A DNA stretch of 47,509 nucleotides from a bacterium (lineage in GTDB: Bacteria > Bacteroidota > Bacteroidia > NS11-12g > UBA955): contig JAQSCZ010000019.1 in the NCBI GenBank assembly GCA_029945665.1, positions 1 to 47,509 on the forward strand, in the 5' to 3' direction. Below are positions 6,536 through 14,197 of the stretch, in pieces. The notes below the pieces were generated by a model. That model searched no databases and was not told where the DNA came from. It worked only from the letters and a program-made list of their open reading frames with translations. Position numbers and translations under genes: made by a program. Position 1 is the first letter of the stretch; the number at the start of each line of letters is the position of its first letter.

Positions 6536-7843
6536 ATGAGTGACGGAATGAAAAAAATACAATTTGTAAGACTTATTTTATTGACTTTTTTAACGCTTGC
6601 AATTATACAAGACAGTATTGCTTGTAGTGGTTATAAAATTACAGTTGGCAACAAGACCATATTTGCAAGTAACGAGGATGCATGGAGAGTTACGCCACAT
6701 ATTTGGTTTGAAAAAGGAATAGGAAACGTACAATTTGGGGCGGCTTTTACAGGTTCAAGAGATGATGGAGAAAACGGATACGCACCACAGTCAGGAATGA
6801 ATGAAATGGGTTTAGCTTTTGAAAGACTTGTTTCATACTATCCAACACAAGAAAGCTTTGCTAACAGAAAAACCATATCCAACCCGACCAAATATCTAAA
6901 AGACATTTTACACACTTGTAAAACAGTAGAAGAAGTTAAGGAATATATTAGTAAATATGACCACAGCTATTTTATCGAAGATATTTTTATTTATGTTGAC
7001 AAATCAGGAAAATATCTTATTGTAGAGCCTTATACATTGACAATTGGCAACGAACCAACGTATGTTATCTCGAACTTTTGTCCTTCAATAACTTCTGCAC
7101 AAAATGCCAATAAACTTGAAAGATATCGAAACGGAGTTTCATTTTTAAAAAACGGTATTGACACTACCCTTGAATTTTGCACTGCTTTATCTGACACCAT
7201 GCACGTATGCAGAAAAAAAATTGGTGACGGAACTCTTCTGACTTCTATTTGGGACTTAAATAATGGAATAGTTAACTTGTATTTTTATCACAACTATAAA
7301 ACTACGGTTCGGTTCAATTTAAAGGAAGAATTGGAAAAAGGCGACCACATTATTGCCATACAAACACTGTTTCCTCATAACGCTGAATTTGAAAAATTAC
7401 GCAATTATATGACCCCAAAAAACAGCACTTTCATTGGCGTATTTATTGTTGCTTTCGCAGGTTTGTTTTTATTTACTTCAATATTTTTTTTAATTCAGTT
7501 TTTCAGAAAAAAAGAAAAGAAAAAATATCCTTATATTCAATTATTGATTTTCCCTGTTGGACTAATCCTATTTTATTATATGGTTGTCTTAAGCGGTAGG
7601 ATTAACGTTTTCTACTTTCCTGCACCATACAAAGACCCGACAAATGTTTTTGTTAGCCTAACCTCATACATACCATTTTTGTTGTTGTTTCTGATTATTC
7701 CTTTTTGTGTAATTAACTTTAAACTTTTCAAAGAAAAAAGCTGGAGTGTTTTTGCAAAAGGACTATTTACTTTTAACAATCTTGTTTATATAGTTCTCAT
7801 TGGACTATTTGTTTATTGGAGATTTTACAACATTTTCAGCTAA
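6536..7843 (+). CDS. Ntn-hydrolase (choloylglycine/penicillin-acylase-like) fused to a four-helix membrane domain
   Basis: The protein has 435 residues, or 430 from the ATG at 6551, which directly precedes a signal-peptide-like core. Residues 10-29 are hydrophobic and end S-I-A before Cys30. C-S-G-Y-K-I followed by F-A-S-N-E-D-A-W at 43-50 fits the N-terminal nucleophile Cys and following strand of linear amide C-N hydrolases (choloylglycine hydrolase, C45-type). The catalytic domain spans about 30-285. Four hydrophobic segments follow at about 300-324, 332-355, 374-396 and 408-430. The likely topology is an extracytoplasmic hydrolase anchored by its tail, with unknown amide substrate. The four-helix tail is unusual for this family. 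Confidence 0.8.
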   Translation: MSDGMKKIQFVRLILLTFLTLAIIQDSIACSGYKITVGNKTIFASNEDAWRVTPHIWFEKGIGNVQFGAAFTGSRDDGENGYAPQSGMNEMGLAFERLVSYYPTQESFANRKTISNPTKYLKDILHTCKTVEEVKEYISKYDHSYFIEDIFIYVDKSGKYLIVEPYTLTIGNEPTYVISNFCPSITSAQNANKLERYRNGVSFLKNGIDTTLEFCTALSDTMHVCRKKIGDGTLLTSIWDLNNGIVNLYFYHNYKTTVRFNLKEELEKGDHIIAIQTLFPHNAEFEKLRNYMTPKNSTFIGVFIVAFAGLFLFTSIFFLIQFFRKKEKKKYPYIQLLIFPVGLILFYYMVVLSGRINVFYFPAPYKDPTNVFVSLTSYIPFLLLFLIIPFCVINFKLFKEKSWSVFAKGLFTFNNLVYIVLIGLFVYWRFYNIFS

Positions 7844-7872
7844 CTGACAAATTGAATAAGACATAAAGAAAA

Positions 7873-7960
7873 ACGGCATATAGCAAGCGTTTACCATCGG
7901 TGAAGGCTGCGTCGTTAACAAAATGAAGGCAGAAGTACTAAAATAAACATTTGAACTTCT
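7873..7960 (+). other. attC-like site I
   Basis: The stretch starts CGGCATATAGC and shares an ordered set of words with site J: CGTTTACC, TCGGTGAA, CAAAAT, GGC-GAAGT-CTAAA and AAC-TTTG. The two stretches look homologous. No clear R' partner is visible before the next gene at 8037. Confidence 0.4.
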
Positions 7961-8036
7961 AATTCCCAAACTTAGCCAAGCTCGAAAACTCTAGTGATCA
8001 GTTTTGTGAAAGTAAATAATAAACAATAGAAAAAAA

Positions 8037-8450
8037 ATGAAAATTCATACAACAAATTACAAAGACACTTTTATAGAAATTGCAGAAGACTGCCCAACGA
8101 CAAATGGGGAAATTCCTCCAACAAAAATGGACACCAAAACTGTGGCAAACATTCAGTTTGAAATGGTAAGCAAAAACCCTTACAAATTCACTTCAGATGA
8201 TATTTTATTTCAAGTATTTGCAGACAGAAACGATTTAACCAAAAGTGAATATAAAGAAGCAAGAGAAAAATTCTTTTCAAAAGGACAGCCATGTTTTCGT
8301 GCATCGCCATTGACAAAACGTTATGGTTGGGGAGTTCATAACGACAAGGAAGGGAAAATGGCAATCTTCGGTGCTGAAAGTTTGGAATATAAAAAACTCT
8401 CAAAAGACAAAACTTTAAAAGTTGTTAAAGCAATGAAATCAAGTAAATAG
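8037..8450 (+). CDS. DUF6157 family protein
   Basis: The protein has 137 residues and matches the family from start to end: H-T-T-N-Y-K-D-T-F-I-E-I-A-E-D-C-P, G-E-I-P-P-T-K, K-T-V-A-N-I-Q-F-E-M, K-N-P-Y-K-F-T-S-D-D-I-L-F-Q-V-F-A, F-F-S-K-G-Q-P-C-F-R-A-S-P-L-T-K-R-Y-G-W-G, and the terminal K-A-M-K-S-S-K. No activity is established for the family as far as I know. It is soluble, with no signal peptide. Related attC-like stretches I and J lie on both sides, the layout expected of a single-gene cassette. Confidence 0.88.
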   Translation: MKIHTTNYKDTFIEIAEDCPTTNGEIPPTKMDTKTVANIQFEMVSKNPYKFTSDDILFQVFADRNDLTKSEYKEAREKFFSKGQPCFRASPLTKRYGWGVHNDKEGKMAIFGAESLEYKKLSKDKTLKVVKAMKSSK

Positions 8451-8534
8451 AAAAAATGAACTCATAAAAAATGACACTAGTAAATTTCCCAAAAATAAAA
8501 ACCGATTGACAGCAGACAACCAAAAAGTACAACG

Positions 8535-8620
8535 AACCGCTAATAATCGTTTACCTTCGGTGAAAACTACACCTTCGGCAAAATAGGGGCTGAAGTGCTA
8601 AATTGAACTTTTGTTATACG
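8535..8620 (+). other. attC-like site J
   Basis: It runs from ACCGCTAAT to TTGTTATACG, whose R'-like core GTTATAC is at 8613-8619. It resembles site I across about 75 bp. The 3' core is better than the 5' core. Confidence 0.45.
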
Positions 8621-8689
8621 ATTTGGTATTTGAATTAAGCACATCAAAATTTACACCAAAATTCATTTAAATATTAAACTAGCTAATAA

Positions 8690-9232
8690 ATGAAACATAT
8701 TATACAAATCACCCTTTTAATGTTAATTTTTTGTTCTTGCCGTAAATATACGCCTTCAGTTTACGAGGTGGTTGGGATCGAACTGGGCAATTGCGATAAT
8801 AGTGATATACGCCCTATTGAAGTGATAACAGATTCCGTACCTATGAAAGCTTACGCTATTAAAATTACTTTAACTCAGGAAATGCGAAAAAAATCCAATG
8901 ATCCCGAATCTGAAAGTGGCACTATTAATGAAGATCGCCTTAATTCTTTCAATATTTTCTCACTTAACAATTTTGATAGTTCACACCCGGCCCGTGCTTC
9001 CCTCAATACCTATTTTCTTACTGCCCTAGGCGCTTCAGCAACTATAGAATCGCTTGTTTCAAAGGGAGAAATTGGTGGAGGAATCAGGCATAATAATGAT
9101 GCATGGACAACAGAAGAATTCCTTTATTTAATGACCCCTCCCAGTGCTGCCGGCAATCAGTCTTTTGTTGTTAACATAGGCCTTTCAGATGGCAGGAACT
9201 TAAGTGACACAATTAAAGTGAAACTATATTAA
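8690..9232 (+). CDS. Putative lipoprotein (DUF5034-like)
   Basis: This 180-residue protein has a short signal peptide ending in the lipobox L-I-F-C-S-C, with Cys16 or Cys17 as the modification site. The mature part is beta-rich and includes the motif G-I-E-L-G-N-C-D-N and a late P-P-S-A-A-G-N-Q-S-F-V-V-N-I. I associate this with DUF5034-type lipoproteins, but not firmly. Its stop overlaps the start of the next gene (TAATG at 9230-9234), so the outer-membrane barrel protein is translationally coupled. The pair probably acts together in the envelope. Codon use looks less AT-rich than in the cassette genes before it. Confidence 0.75.
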   Translation: MKHIIQITLLMLIFCSCRKYTPSVYEVVGIELGNCDNSDIRPIEVITDSVPMKAYAIKITLTQEMRKKSNDPESESGTINEDRLNSFNIFSLNNFDSSHPARASLNTYFLTALGASATIESLVSKGEIGGGIRHNNDAWTTEEFLYLMTPPSAAGNQSFVVNIGLSDGRNLSDTIKVKLY

Positions 9233-10038
9233 TGAAAAAAACTACTTTACTTTTAACATCCCTTTTTTTTATTTTAGGTGCCGTTGCTCAGCAAAATTCA
9301 CACAAGGAAGAAGACACTCAAATTGCGGAGGTTAATCACAAATTAAATTTTAGTTTTTCATGGTTTGAACTAGGCGCGAGTGTTCCTCTAAATGAGAAAA
9401 AACTGTTAAAGCTCCCTTATGGGATGAATCATTATTTATATGGACCTAAAGGTGGTTTGGCAGGTGCACTTTTCGGAATCGGTCTTTACTACAAAAACCA
9501 TTGGGGTATTTCAGCTATTTTAAGTTTCCAAGATTACTATGTGCCTAGTAATGATTTCAAAAATTATGTCATTTCTCAATATCCCGGCCGTTCTATTGAC
9601 GGTTTCGCTCAGGCACACGCATATTCCCTTAATAATATTAATTACCGGATCGGATACAGGTTTCACAAAAACCGTTTTATTTTTGAACCACAATTTCAGC
9701 TTGGTATCAACGATTATAATGATTTTCAAACCCATTTCATTTTAAAAGAAAAAGGGAGCAATAATTTCGTTGAATATGACATTAAACAAGAGAGCAGAAG
9801 AAAAAATATAGTCAGCTACCGGGCGGCCCTGATAACGCGCTGGCAATTTTCAAAACCAGGCTCGGGTTGGAATTTGGAGCCTGGCCTTCGCGTTGAACTT
9901 TTAGTGATCCCAACGAACTTTAATTATACCATTACCTCAGGTTTTTATAACACCCCTCCCACCGTGCAAGAAGTGACCGTAAAACAAATGCACCCTGCCA
10001 TTTCCATAACTGCTGTAATGGGGTTTTTTAAGAAATAG
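9232..10038 (+). CDS. Outer-membrane beta-barrel protein
   Basis: The protein has 268 residues. A signal peptide (1-19, ending A-V-A-Q) is followed by alternating polar and hydrophobic strands typical of porin-like barrels: F-S-F-S-W-F-E-L-G-A-S-V, W-G-I-S-A-I-L-S-F-Q-D-Y-Y, Y-R-I-G-Y-R-F, F-I-F-E-P-Q-F-Q-L-G-I. The last strand is I-S-I-T-A-V-M-G-F-F-K-K, with the usual near-terminal aromatic residues. No enzymatic motif is seen. It overlaps the lipoprotein gene by one base and has no promoter of its own, so both should be made together. Confidence 0.8.
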   Translation: MKKTTLLLTSLFFILGAVAQQNSHKEEDTQIAEVNHKLNFSFSWFELGASVPLNEKKLLKLPYGMNHYLYGPKGGLAGALFGIGLYYKNHWGISAILSFQDYYVPSNDFKNYVISQYPGRSIDGFAQAHAYSLNNINYRIGYRFHKNRFIFEPQFQLGINDYNDFQTHFILKEKGSNNFVEYDIKQESRRKNIVSYRAALITRWQFSKPGSGWNLEPGLRVELLVIPTNFNYTITSGFYNTPPTVQEVTVKQMHPAISITAVMGFFKK

Positions 10039-10267
10039 CAGTACAAATCAATCCCATGTTTTTATTCTAAACATACCCAACAGAACATTTATAGCATATT
10101 GATTTATGATACTATATATTTGATTAAGGATACAAAAAAGCAATAAATTACGGAGGCAAACAAAGTGCCTATCGAATGCGAACAAAAGTATGAATTAAAC
10201 ATAAGGTATTTTCTTACATTTGAATTTTCATTGTGGCTTTTGGAAGTCGCCAACCAAGCCCTCGGAA

Positions 10268-10277
10268 CGTTATCGGT
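10268..10277 (+). other. attC-like R' core (site K)
   Basis: The stretch CGGAACGTTATCGGTTA has the shape of the L'/R' end of an attC (compare CGGAACGTAGCGGC in site C). It lies 33 bp before the ATG at 10311. The matching 5' arm was not found in the 230 bp upstream. Confidence 0.4.
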
Positions 10278-10310
10278 TATTTAACTTACGAGACAATAAC
10301 ACAACATTAA

Positions 10311-10888
10311 ATGAACAAACAACAAATATATAACATACTTGCAATTATTTCGACCTTAGGAATACTTGCTTGGATGCTTACTGACTATTTCGGTGGCATG
10401 CTTATTTATCTACTATCATACGGACTTATAATAATACCAATTATTATTCTTTATATTGTTTCATTTGGCAATACGATTGTATCATTAGCAAAAAGAGGTT
10501 TCAATCAAAATAAAATTAAAGTCATTTTTCACGGACTCGTTATACTTTCAATTATTCTGACCAATATTTTTCAATCTGACCTCCTAAAATCAAAGAGAAT
10601 ATTAACAGCTACTTTAAAAGACGACCAATTCAATTATACTTTAGTGTTTCAGAAAATGGGACATGTGAAAATGAAGTTTCTGGAATATTCGGCTTTCAAG
10701 AGGTTTTTCACGGAAAATATAAATTGCAAGGTGACACTATTATTTTTTCAAAAAAGCCTTATGACAATAATTTTATTCCTGACACGATACTAATCGACAG
10801 AAAAGAAAAAGCAATTTTTATTAATAAAGACAATCAAGGAAATTTCAACACGACAAAGGAATGGTTAAACCACTTCGAAATACAATAA
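10311..10888 (+). pseudogene. Membrane protein gene with a one-base frameshift
   Basis: The first frame gives three hydrophobic segments (residues about 8-29, 31-56, 71-88) and then D-Q-F-N-Y-T-L-V-F-Q-K. After CAGAAAATGGG near 10650-10660 the frame goes out of register and stops at 10793. The neighbouring frame continues sensibly as N-G-T-C-E-N-E-V-S-G-I-F-G-F-Q-E-V-F-H-G-K-Y-K-L-Q-G-D-T-I-I-F to a stop at 10888. Restoring one A to the A4 run joins the two parts into a protein of about 192 residues. The gene is therefore either recently broken or carries a homopolymer sequencing error. The product looks like a small membrane protein with a beta-rich extracytoplasmic domain; its family is unknown. 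Confidence 0.75.
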
Positions 10889-10896
10889 AAATAAAC

Positions 10897-10907
10897 CGAC
10901 TACTAAC
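10897..10907 (+). other. attC-like R'' core (site L, partner not found)
   Basis: CGACTACTAAC starts 9 bp after the stop of the frameshifted gene. Its distance from the stop matches the other R''-like cores, but no R' partner is visible before 11141. Confidence 0.3.
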
Positions 10908-11140
10908 ATCCCCTAAAAGAGACTGGCGATTCTGTGCGCCATTATTTATCATTTCTTGTATGCTTTTATATTGGTCTTTTACACTTAAAAGTTTGCCTGC
11001 TTTTTTTATTATTATTGTGTCAATTTTACATATTTTTGTGTCAAGCTCTCTAAGGATAAGACAAGATGGTGACAAGTATACATATGAACCATCTTTTCTT
11101 TAAATTTACGCTTTATAAATATTTTAAATTTAAAATTACG

Positions 11141-12007
11141 ATGAAAAATAAACACTTCGCATTGATTGCTTTTTTAGCATTGGGCATTTTAGTTAAGGGG
11201 CAGCAAGCACCTAATGTGGGTTTTGAAACTTGGACAAACCCATCCAAACCAGATGGTTGGTTTACATTTTCAACCGCTGGTTTTGTAAATTTAGCCAGCA
11301 AGGATACTACTGATAAAGTAGAAGGAACCGCTTCAGCAAAAATTCAAACAGCCAACGTATCATTTCAAACAATTTACGAAATTTTATCATTAGGTACTGC
11401 TGATTTTAGCTTCAATAATGGATATAGGTATAATCCTGTTTTTTTGCCTTTTCGGCCAGATACTTTGTTCTTCGCTTATAAGTATAATTCGCCAGGTATC
11501 GATACAGCGACTGCCTATATAAAACTTAGCAAAGGAAACACAATCTTGGCAGAAGCAACATTAAATTTAATAAAAAGTACTGCGTGGAATTTTCCTTTTA
11601 TTTTGTTAACACCGAAGTATCTTAATGCCGATAAACCTGACTCAATTTTAATTCAGTTTAAATCAAGCAAAGTAAGAAGTAACTTTTTTGGAGTTGATGG
11701 TTCTACCTTAAATGTAGATAATGTACATTTTGGATATAAGGGGAATTCTACATCAACACTGGCGTTAAAGGAACCTACTATTGCATCTATCATTCCAAAT
11801 CCATTTAGTAATAAACTTAGCATTTTCAATGCTAACAATGAGTCTGCTACTATATCATTATTCAACGCGCTCGGACAGCTTATTTTACAACAACCATTTA
11901 CAAACTCCGCGACCATAAACACTGAACAAATGCAGCAAGGCATCTATTTTTATCAGTTAAGCAACAGCATCGGCACAATTAAATCAGGCAAGATTGTAAA
12001 ACAATAA
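11141..12007 (+). CDS. Secreted protein with T9SS type A sorting domain
   Basis: The ATG at 11141 gives a typical signal peptide (M-K-N-K-H-F-A-L-I-A-F-L-A-L-G ... G-Q-Q) and 288 residues; earlier in-frame ATGs lack one. The mature part starts P-N-V-G-F-E-T-W-T-N, then P-D-G-W-F, like carbohydrate-binding or jelly-roll domains in T9SS cargo (PCMD-like). The last 70 residues are a type A sorting domain: I-I-P-N-P-F-S-N-K-L, I-S-L-F-N-A-L-G-Q, and the end G-I-Y-F-Y-Q-L ... G-K-I-V-K-Q. The protein should cross the outer membrane by T9SS and be released or anchored. No enzyme motif is seen. Confidence 0.85.
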   Translation: MKNKHFALIAFLALGILVKGQQAPNVGFETWTNPSKPDGWFTFSTAGFVNLASKDTTDKVEGTASAKIQTANVSFQTIYEILSLGTADFSFNNGYRYNPVFLPFRPDTLFFAYKYNSPGIDTATAYIKLSKGNTILAEATLNLIKSTAWNFPFILLTPKYLNADKPDSILIQFKSSKVRSNFFGVDGSTLNVDNVHFGYKGNSTSTLALKEPTIASIIPNPFSNKLSIFNANNESATISLFNALGQLILQQPFTNSATINTEQMQQGIYFYQLSNSIGTIKSGKIVKQ

Positions 12008-12021
12008 CATAGAAAATTACT

Positions 12022-12030
12022 AGCCACTAA
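12022..12030 (+). other. attC-like R'' core (site M, partner not found)
   Basis: GCCACTAAC lies 14 bp after the stop of the T9SS gene. The next 145 bp show no convincing R' core. Confidence 0.3.
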
Positions 12031-12175
12031 CAAAGAATTTACAGTAACAAGAGCTACGTCCTTTGCATTAAATTTGGAGTAGAATCGCGACCTTCGCAAC
12101 CCCTCTGAAGGCTACAGGCCATTTTGAGACAACTACAAACTAAAGAGGATGAAATTAAAATACACGTAGAAGAGA

Positions 12176-12754
12176 ATGGTAAAAACCGAAAATTTTCAAC
12201 AAGTTGAAATAACTTCTCATACTCAATTAAGAGCTTGGCTATCCGCCAACCATAATCAAAAAGAAAGTATTTGGTTGGTAACATACAAGAAGAATGTAAT
12301 AGACAAATATGTCTCTATTCAGGAGGTGTTAGATGAATTACTTTGCTTTGGTTGGATTGATGGCCTAAGAAGAAAGCTAGATGAAAACAGAACGATGCAA
12401 CTAATCGCACCAAGAAAGGTTGAACATTGGACGAAAACGTATAAAGACAGGTACGCTAAACTTGAAAGTAAAGGACTTATCGAAAACGCAGGGAGAGAAG
12501 CTGTTTTAAAATCCAAGGCAAATGGACTTTGGGATCATATGGACGATGTTGATGCCCTAATTAAACCAACTGATTTTATTAAGTGTTTGAATGGATATGA
12601 AAATGCAACAAATAATTTTAATAAATTTGGAGCTTCAAGCCAACGCTTTATTTTAAGATGGATTAAAATAGCTAAGACAACTGAAACAAGAGCAAAAAGA
12701 ATCAAACAAGCATCTGAATTGGCAGAAAAAAATCAAAAAATACCAGGTTTATAA
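12176..12754 (+). CDS. YdeI/OmpD-associated family protein
   Basis: The protein has 192 residues of normal family length. Diagnostic parts are L-R-A-W-L-S-A-N-H, E-S-I-W-L-V-T-Y-K-K, E-V-L-D-E-L-L-C-F-G-W-I-D-G, R-T-M-Q-L-I-A-P-R-K, H-W-T-K and the C-terminal R-W-I-K-I-A-K-T-x-E-T-R-A-K-R-I. Members are annotated as bacteriocin-protection or YdeI-like proteins; YdeI of enterobacteria is linked to peptide tolerance and OmpD. The exact role here is unknown. No signal peptide is seen, so it is cytoplasmic. It is a typical cassette-size gene flanked by R''-like cores on both sides. Confidence 0.88.
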   Translation: MVKTENFQQVEITSHTQLRAWLSANHNQKESIWLVTYKKNVIDKYVSIQEVLDELLCFGWIDGLRRKLDENRTMQLIAPRKVEHWTKTYKDRYAKLESKGLIENAGREAVLKSKANGLWDHMDDVDALIKPTDFIKCLNGYENATNNFNKFGASSQRFILRWIKIAKTTETRAKRIKQASELAEKNQKIPGL

Positions 12755-12803
12755 TTATTTGGGGGAAATATTTACAAGAGCTAAAAAAAAGCAAATACAA
12801 TAA

Positions 12804-12814
12804 CGGCATATAAC
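12804..12814 (+). other. attC-like R'' core (site N)
   Basis: CGGCATATAAC repeats the opening of site I (CGGCATATAGC) and lies 49 bp after the YdeI stop. No matching 3' end was found before 12991. Confidence 0.3.
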
Positions 12815-12990
12815 AATGGTTAAATACTTTGAGTGTTTAGCCGATACTAAAATCAGCAATTTAATGCTCCACAGATCGGCCGAATCGAATGCAAAAATAG
12901 CATCAGTGACCAAGCCCCAAAACCATCGCATCAAATATGTATTTTGCCTTAACCAACAATGACAAACAATAAAATTAAAAGATATAAAAA

Positions 12991-13887
12991 ATGACTAAAA
13001 AAATTATAGTAGTAGCTGGTGGAATGGGAAATCTTGGAGGCAGGATAATTAATGCGTTACTAAATAAAGGAGCGGAAGTGCGGGCTTTGGTGCGTTCAAA
13101 AAGCAACAAAGAAAAAATAATTCAGCTTGAACGCATTGGCGCAAAAGTCATTCTTTTAGACATGACAAACGAACAAGAAATATCGAATGCATGCTCGGGT
13201 GCAACATGCGTAGTTTCTGCATTAGCAGGTTTGGATGACGTGGTTATTGAAAGTCAAAAAGTATTATTAAATGGCGCAATATTGGCGGGCGTACCTCGTT
13301 TTATCCCATCCGATTATTCATTAGACTTTACAAAATTTAAAGATGGTGAAAATCGGAACTTAGATTTAAGAAGAGATTTTCATAAATATCTAGATACTGC
13401 ATCTATTTCGGCAACATCCATTTTTAATGGTGCATTTATGGATATGCTAACGAAAGAAATTCCTATGATAATTTTCAAAAAGAGATTGGTGCTTTATTGG
13501 GGCAATGCCGACCATAAAATGGGTTTCACTACTGTAGACGACACTGCTATGTATACGGCAAATGTAGCTTTGGATGAAACTACACCCCGTTATTTAAGAA
13601 TTGCTGGCGACCAAATAAGCCCGAGGGAAATAAGCGAAGTAATGAATGAGGTATCGGGACAAAAGTTTCGTTTATTAAGAACAGGTGGACTTGGATTATT
13701 AAGTGGGATTATAAAAATTACCAAAATATTTTCGCCAGGAAAAACGGACCTGTATCCTGCATGGCAAGGAATGCAATACATGCGGAATATGATGGACGAT
13801 AGAGCAACTTTAAACACAATTGATAATAACCGTTATGTAGATATGAAATGGACAACGGTTAAAGATCTAATAGCAAAATTATATTAG
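12991..13887 (+). CDS. NmrA-like NAD(P)-binding family protein
   Basis: The protein has 298 residues. The N-terminus V-V-A-G-G-M-G-N-L-G-G-R-I-I is the Rossmann G-x-x-G-x-x-G loop. It is followed by V-R-A-L-V-R-S, a basic end to beta 2 that suggests NADP(H), and a later D-M-T-N strand. The rest, with R-F-I-P-S-D-Y at 106-112, fits NmrA/isoflavone-reductase-like atypical SDRs, which lack a standard Y-x3-K pair or use other residues. Possible roles are reduction of small carbonyl compounds or redox sensing. It is the last gene of the accessory stretch with attC-like cores around it. Confidence 0.85.
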   Translation: MTKKIIVVAGGMGNLGGRIINALLNKGAEVRALVRSKSNKEKIIQLERIGAKVILLDMTNEQEISNACSGATCVVSALAGLDDVVIESQKVLLNGAILAGVPRFIPSDYSLDFTKFKDGENRNLDLRRDFHKYLDTASISATSIFNGAFMDMLTKEIPMIIFKKRLVLYWGNADHKMGFTTVDDTAMYTANVALDETTPRYLRIAGDQISPREISEVMNEVSGQKFRLLRTGGLGLLSGIIKITKIFSPGKTDLYPAWQGMQYMRNMMDDRATLNTIDNNRYVDMKWTTVKDLIAKLY

Positions 13888-14197
13888 ACAGAGAAACAAC
13901 ATCTCCAAAAGACTTTTAACTTCGTTGAGGGCTCCTTCGATGGAAAAGGTGAATCTGCAAAAGCGGGTTATTAAAATTACTATATTCGCTAAGCTACAAA
14001 ACGATGGGGAAAAATAACTGTCCGTTGCGCATTAAATAGTTGTTAGAAGCCACTAACTGCAATTGAAAATATGCAATCTTGATAGGTAATGTAATTATAA
14101 ACTGTAATTGAAAGATTTAGGCAATGGAAAAAATTTACTTACAAATAGAGAAACGTATATTGGTGTTTTATCCCAATAATTTTATACAATAAAAATA
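13888..14197. other. Intergenic stretch with one core pair (site O)
   Basis: This 310-bp gap holds GTTAG (14042-14046) and GCCACTAAC (14049-14057) side by side as a small inverted pair. The latter is the same core as at 12022. It is the last recognisable member of the attC-like series. No ORF or promoter is convincing. Confidence 0.3.

Noticed and set aside
8690-9232. Reading the lipoprotein/barrel pair as a susC/susD glycan-uptake system
   Set aside because: The barrel protein has only 268 residues and lacks a TonB plug; the lipoprotein has 180 residues and no SusD helices.
10861-11103. 80-residue + strand ORF with hydrophobic middle
   Set aside because: It starts inside the restored frame of the disrupted gene and covers an attC-like core and the leader of the T9SS gene; composition is that of AT-rich non-coding DNA.
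11066-11140. Upstream starts for the T9SS protein at 11141
   Set aside because: The signal peptide begins at 11141; earlier residues would bury it.
1-14060. An integron integrase or other recombinase gene driving the cassette array
   Set aside because: None of the reading frames in the window shows tyrosine- or serine-recombinase motifs; only the IS1182-type transposase is present.
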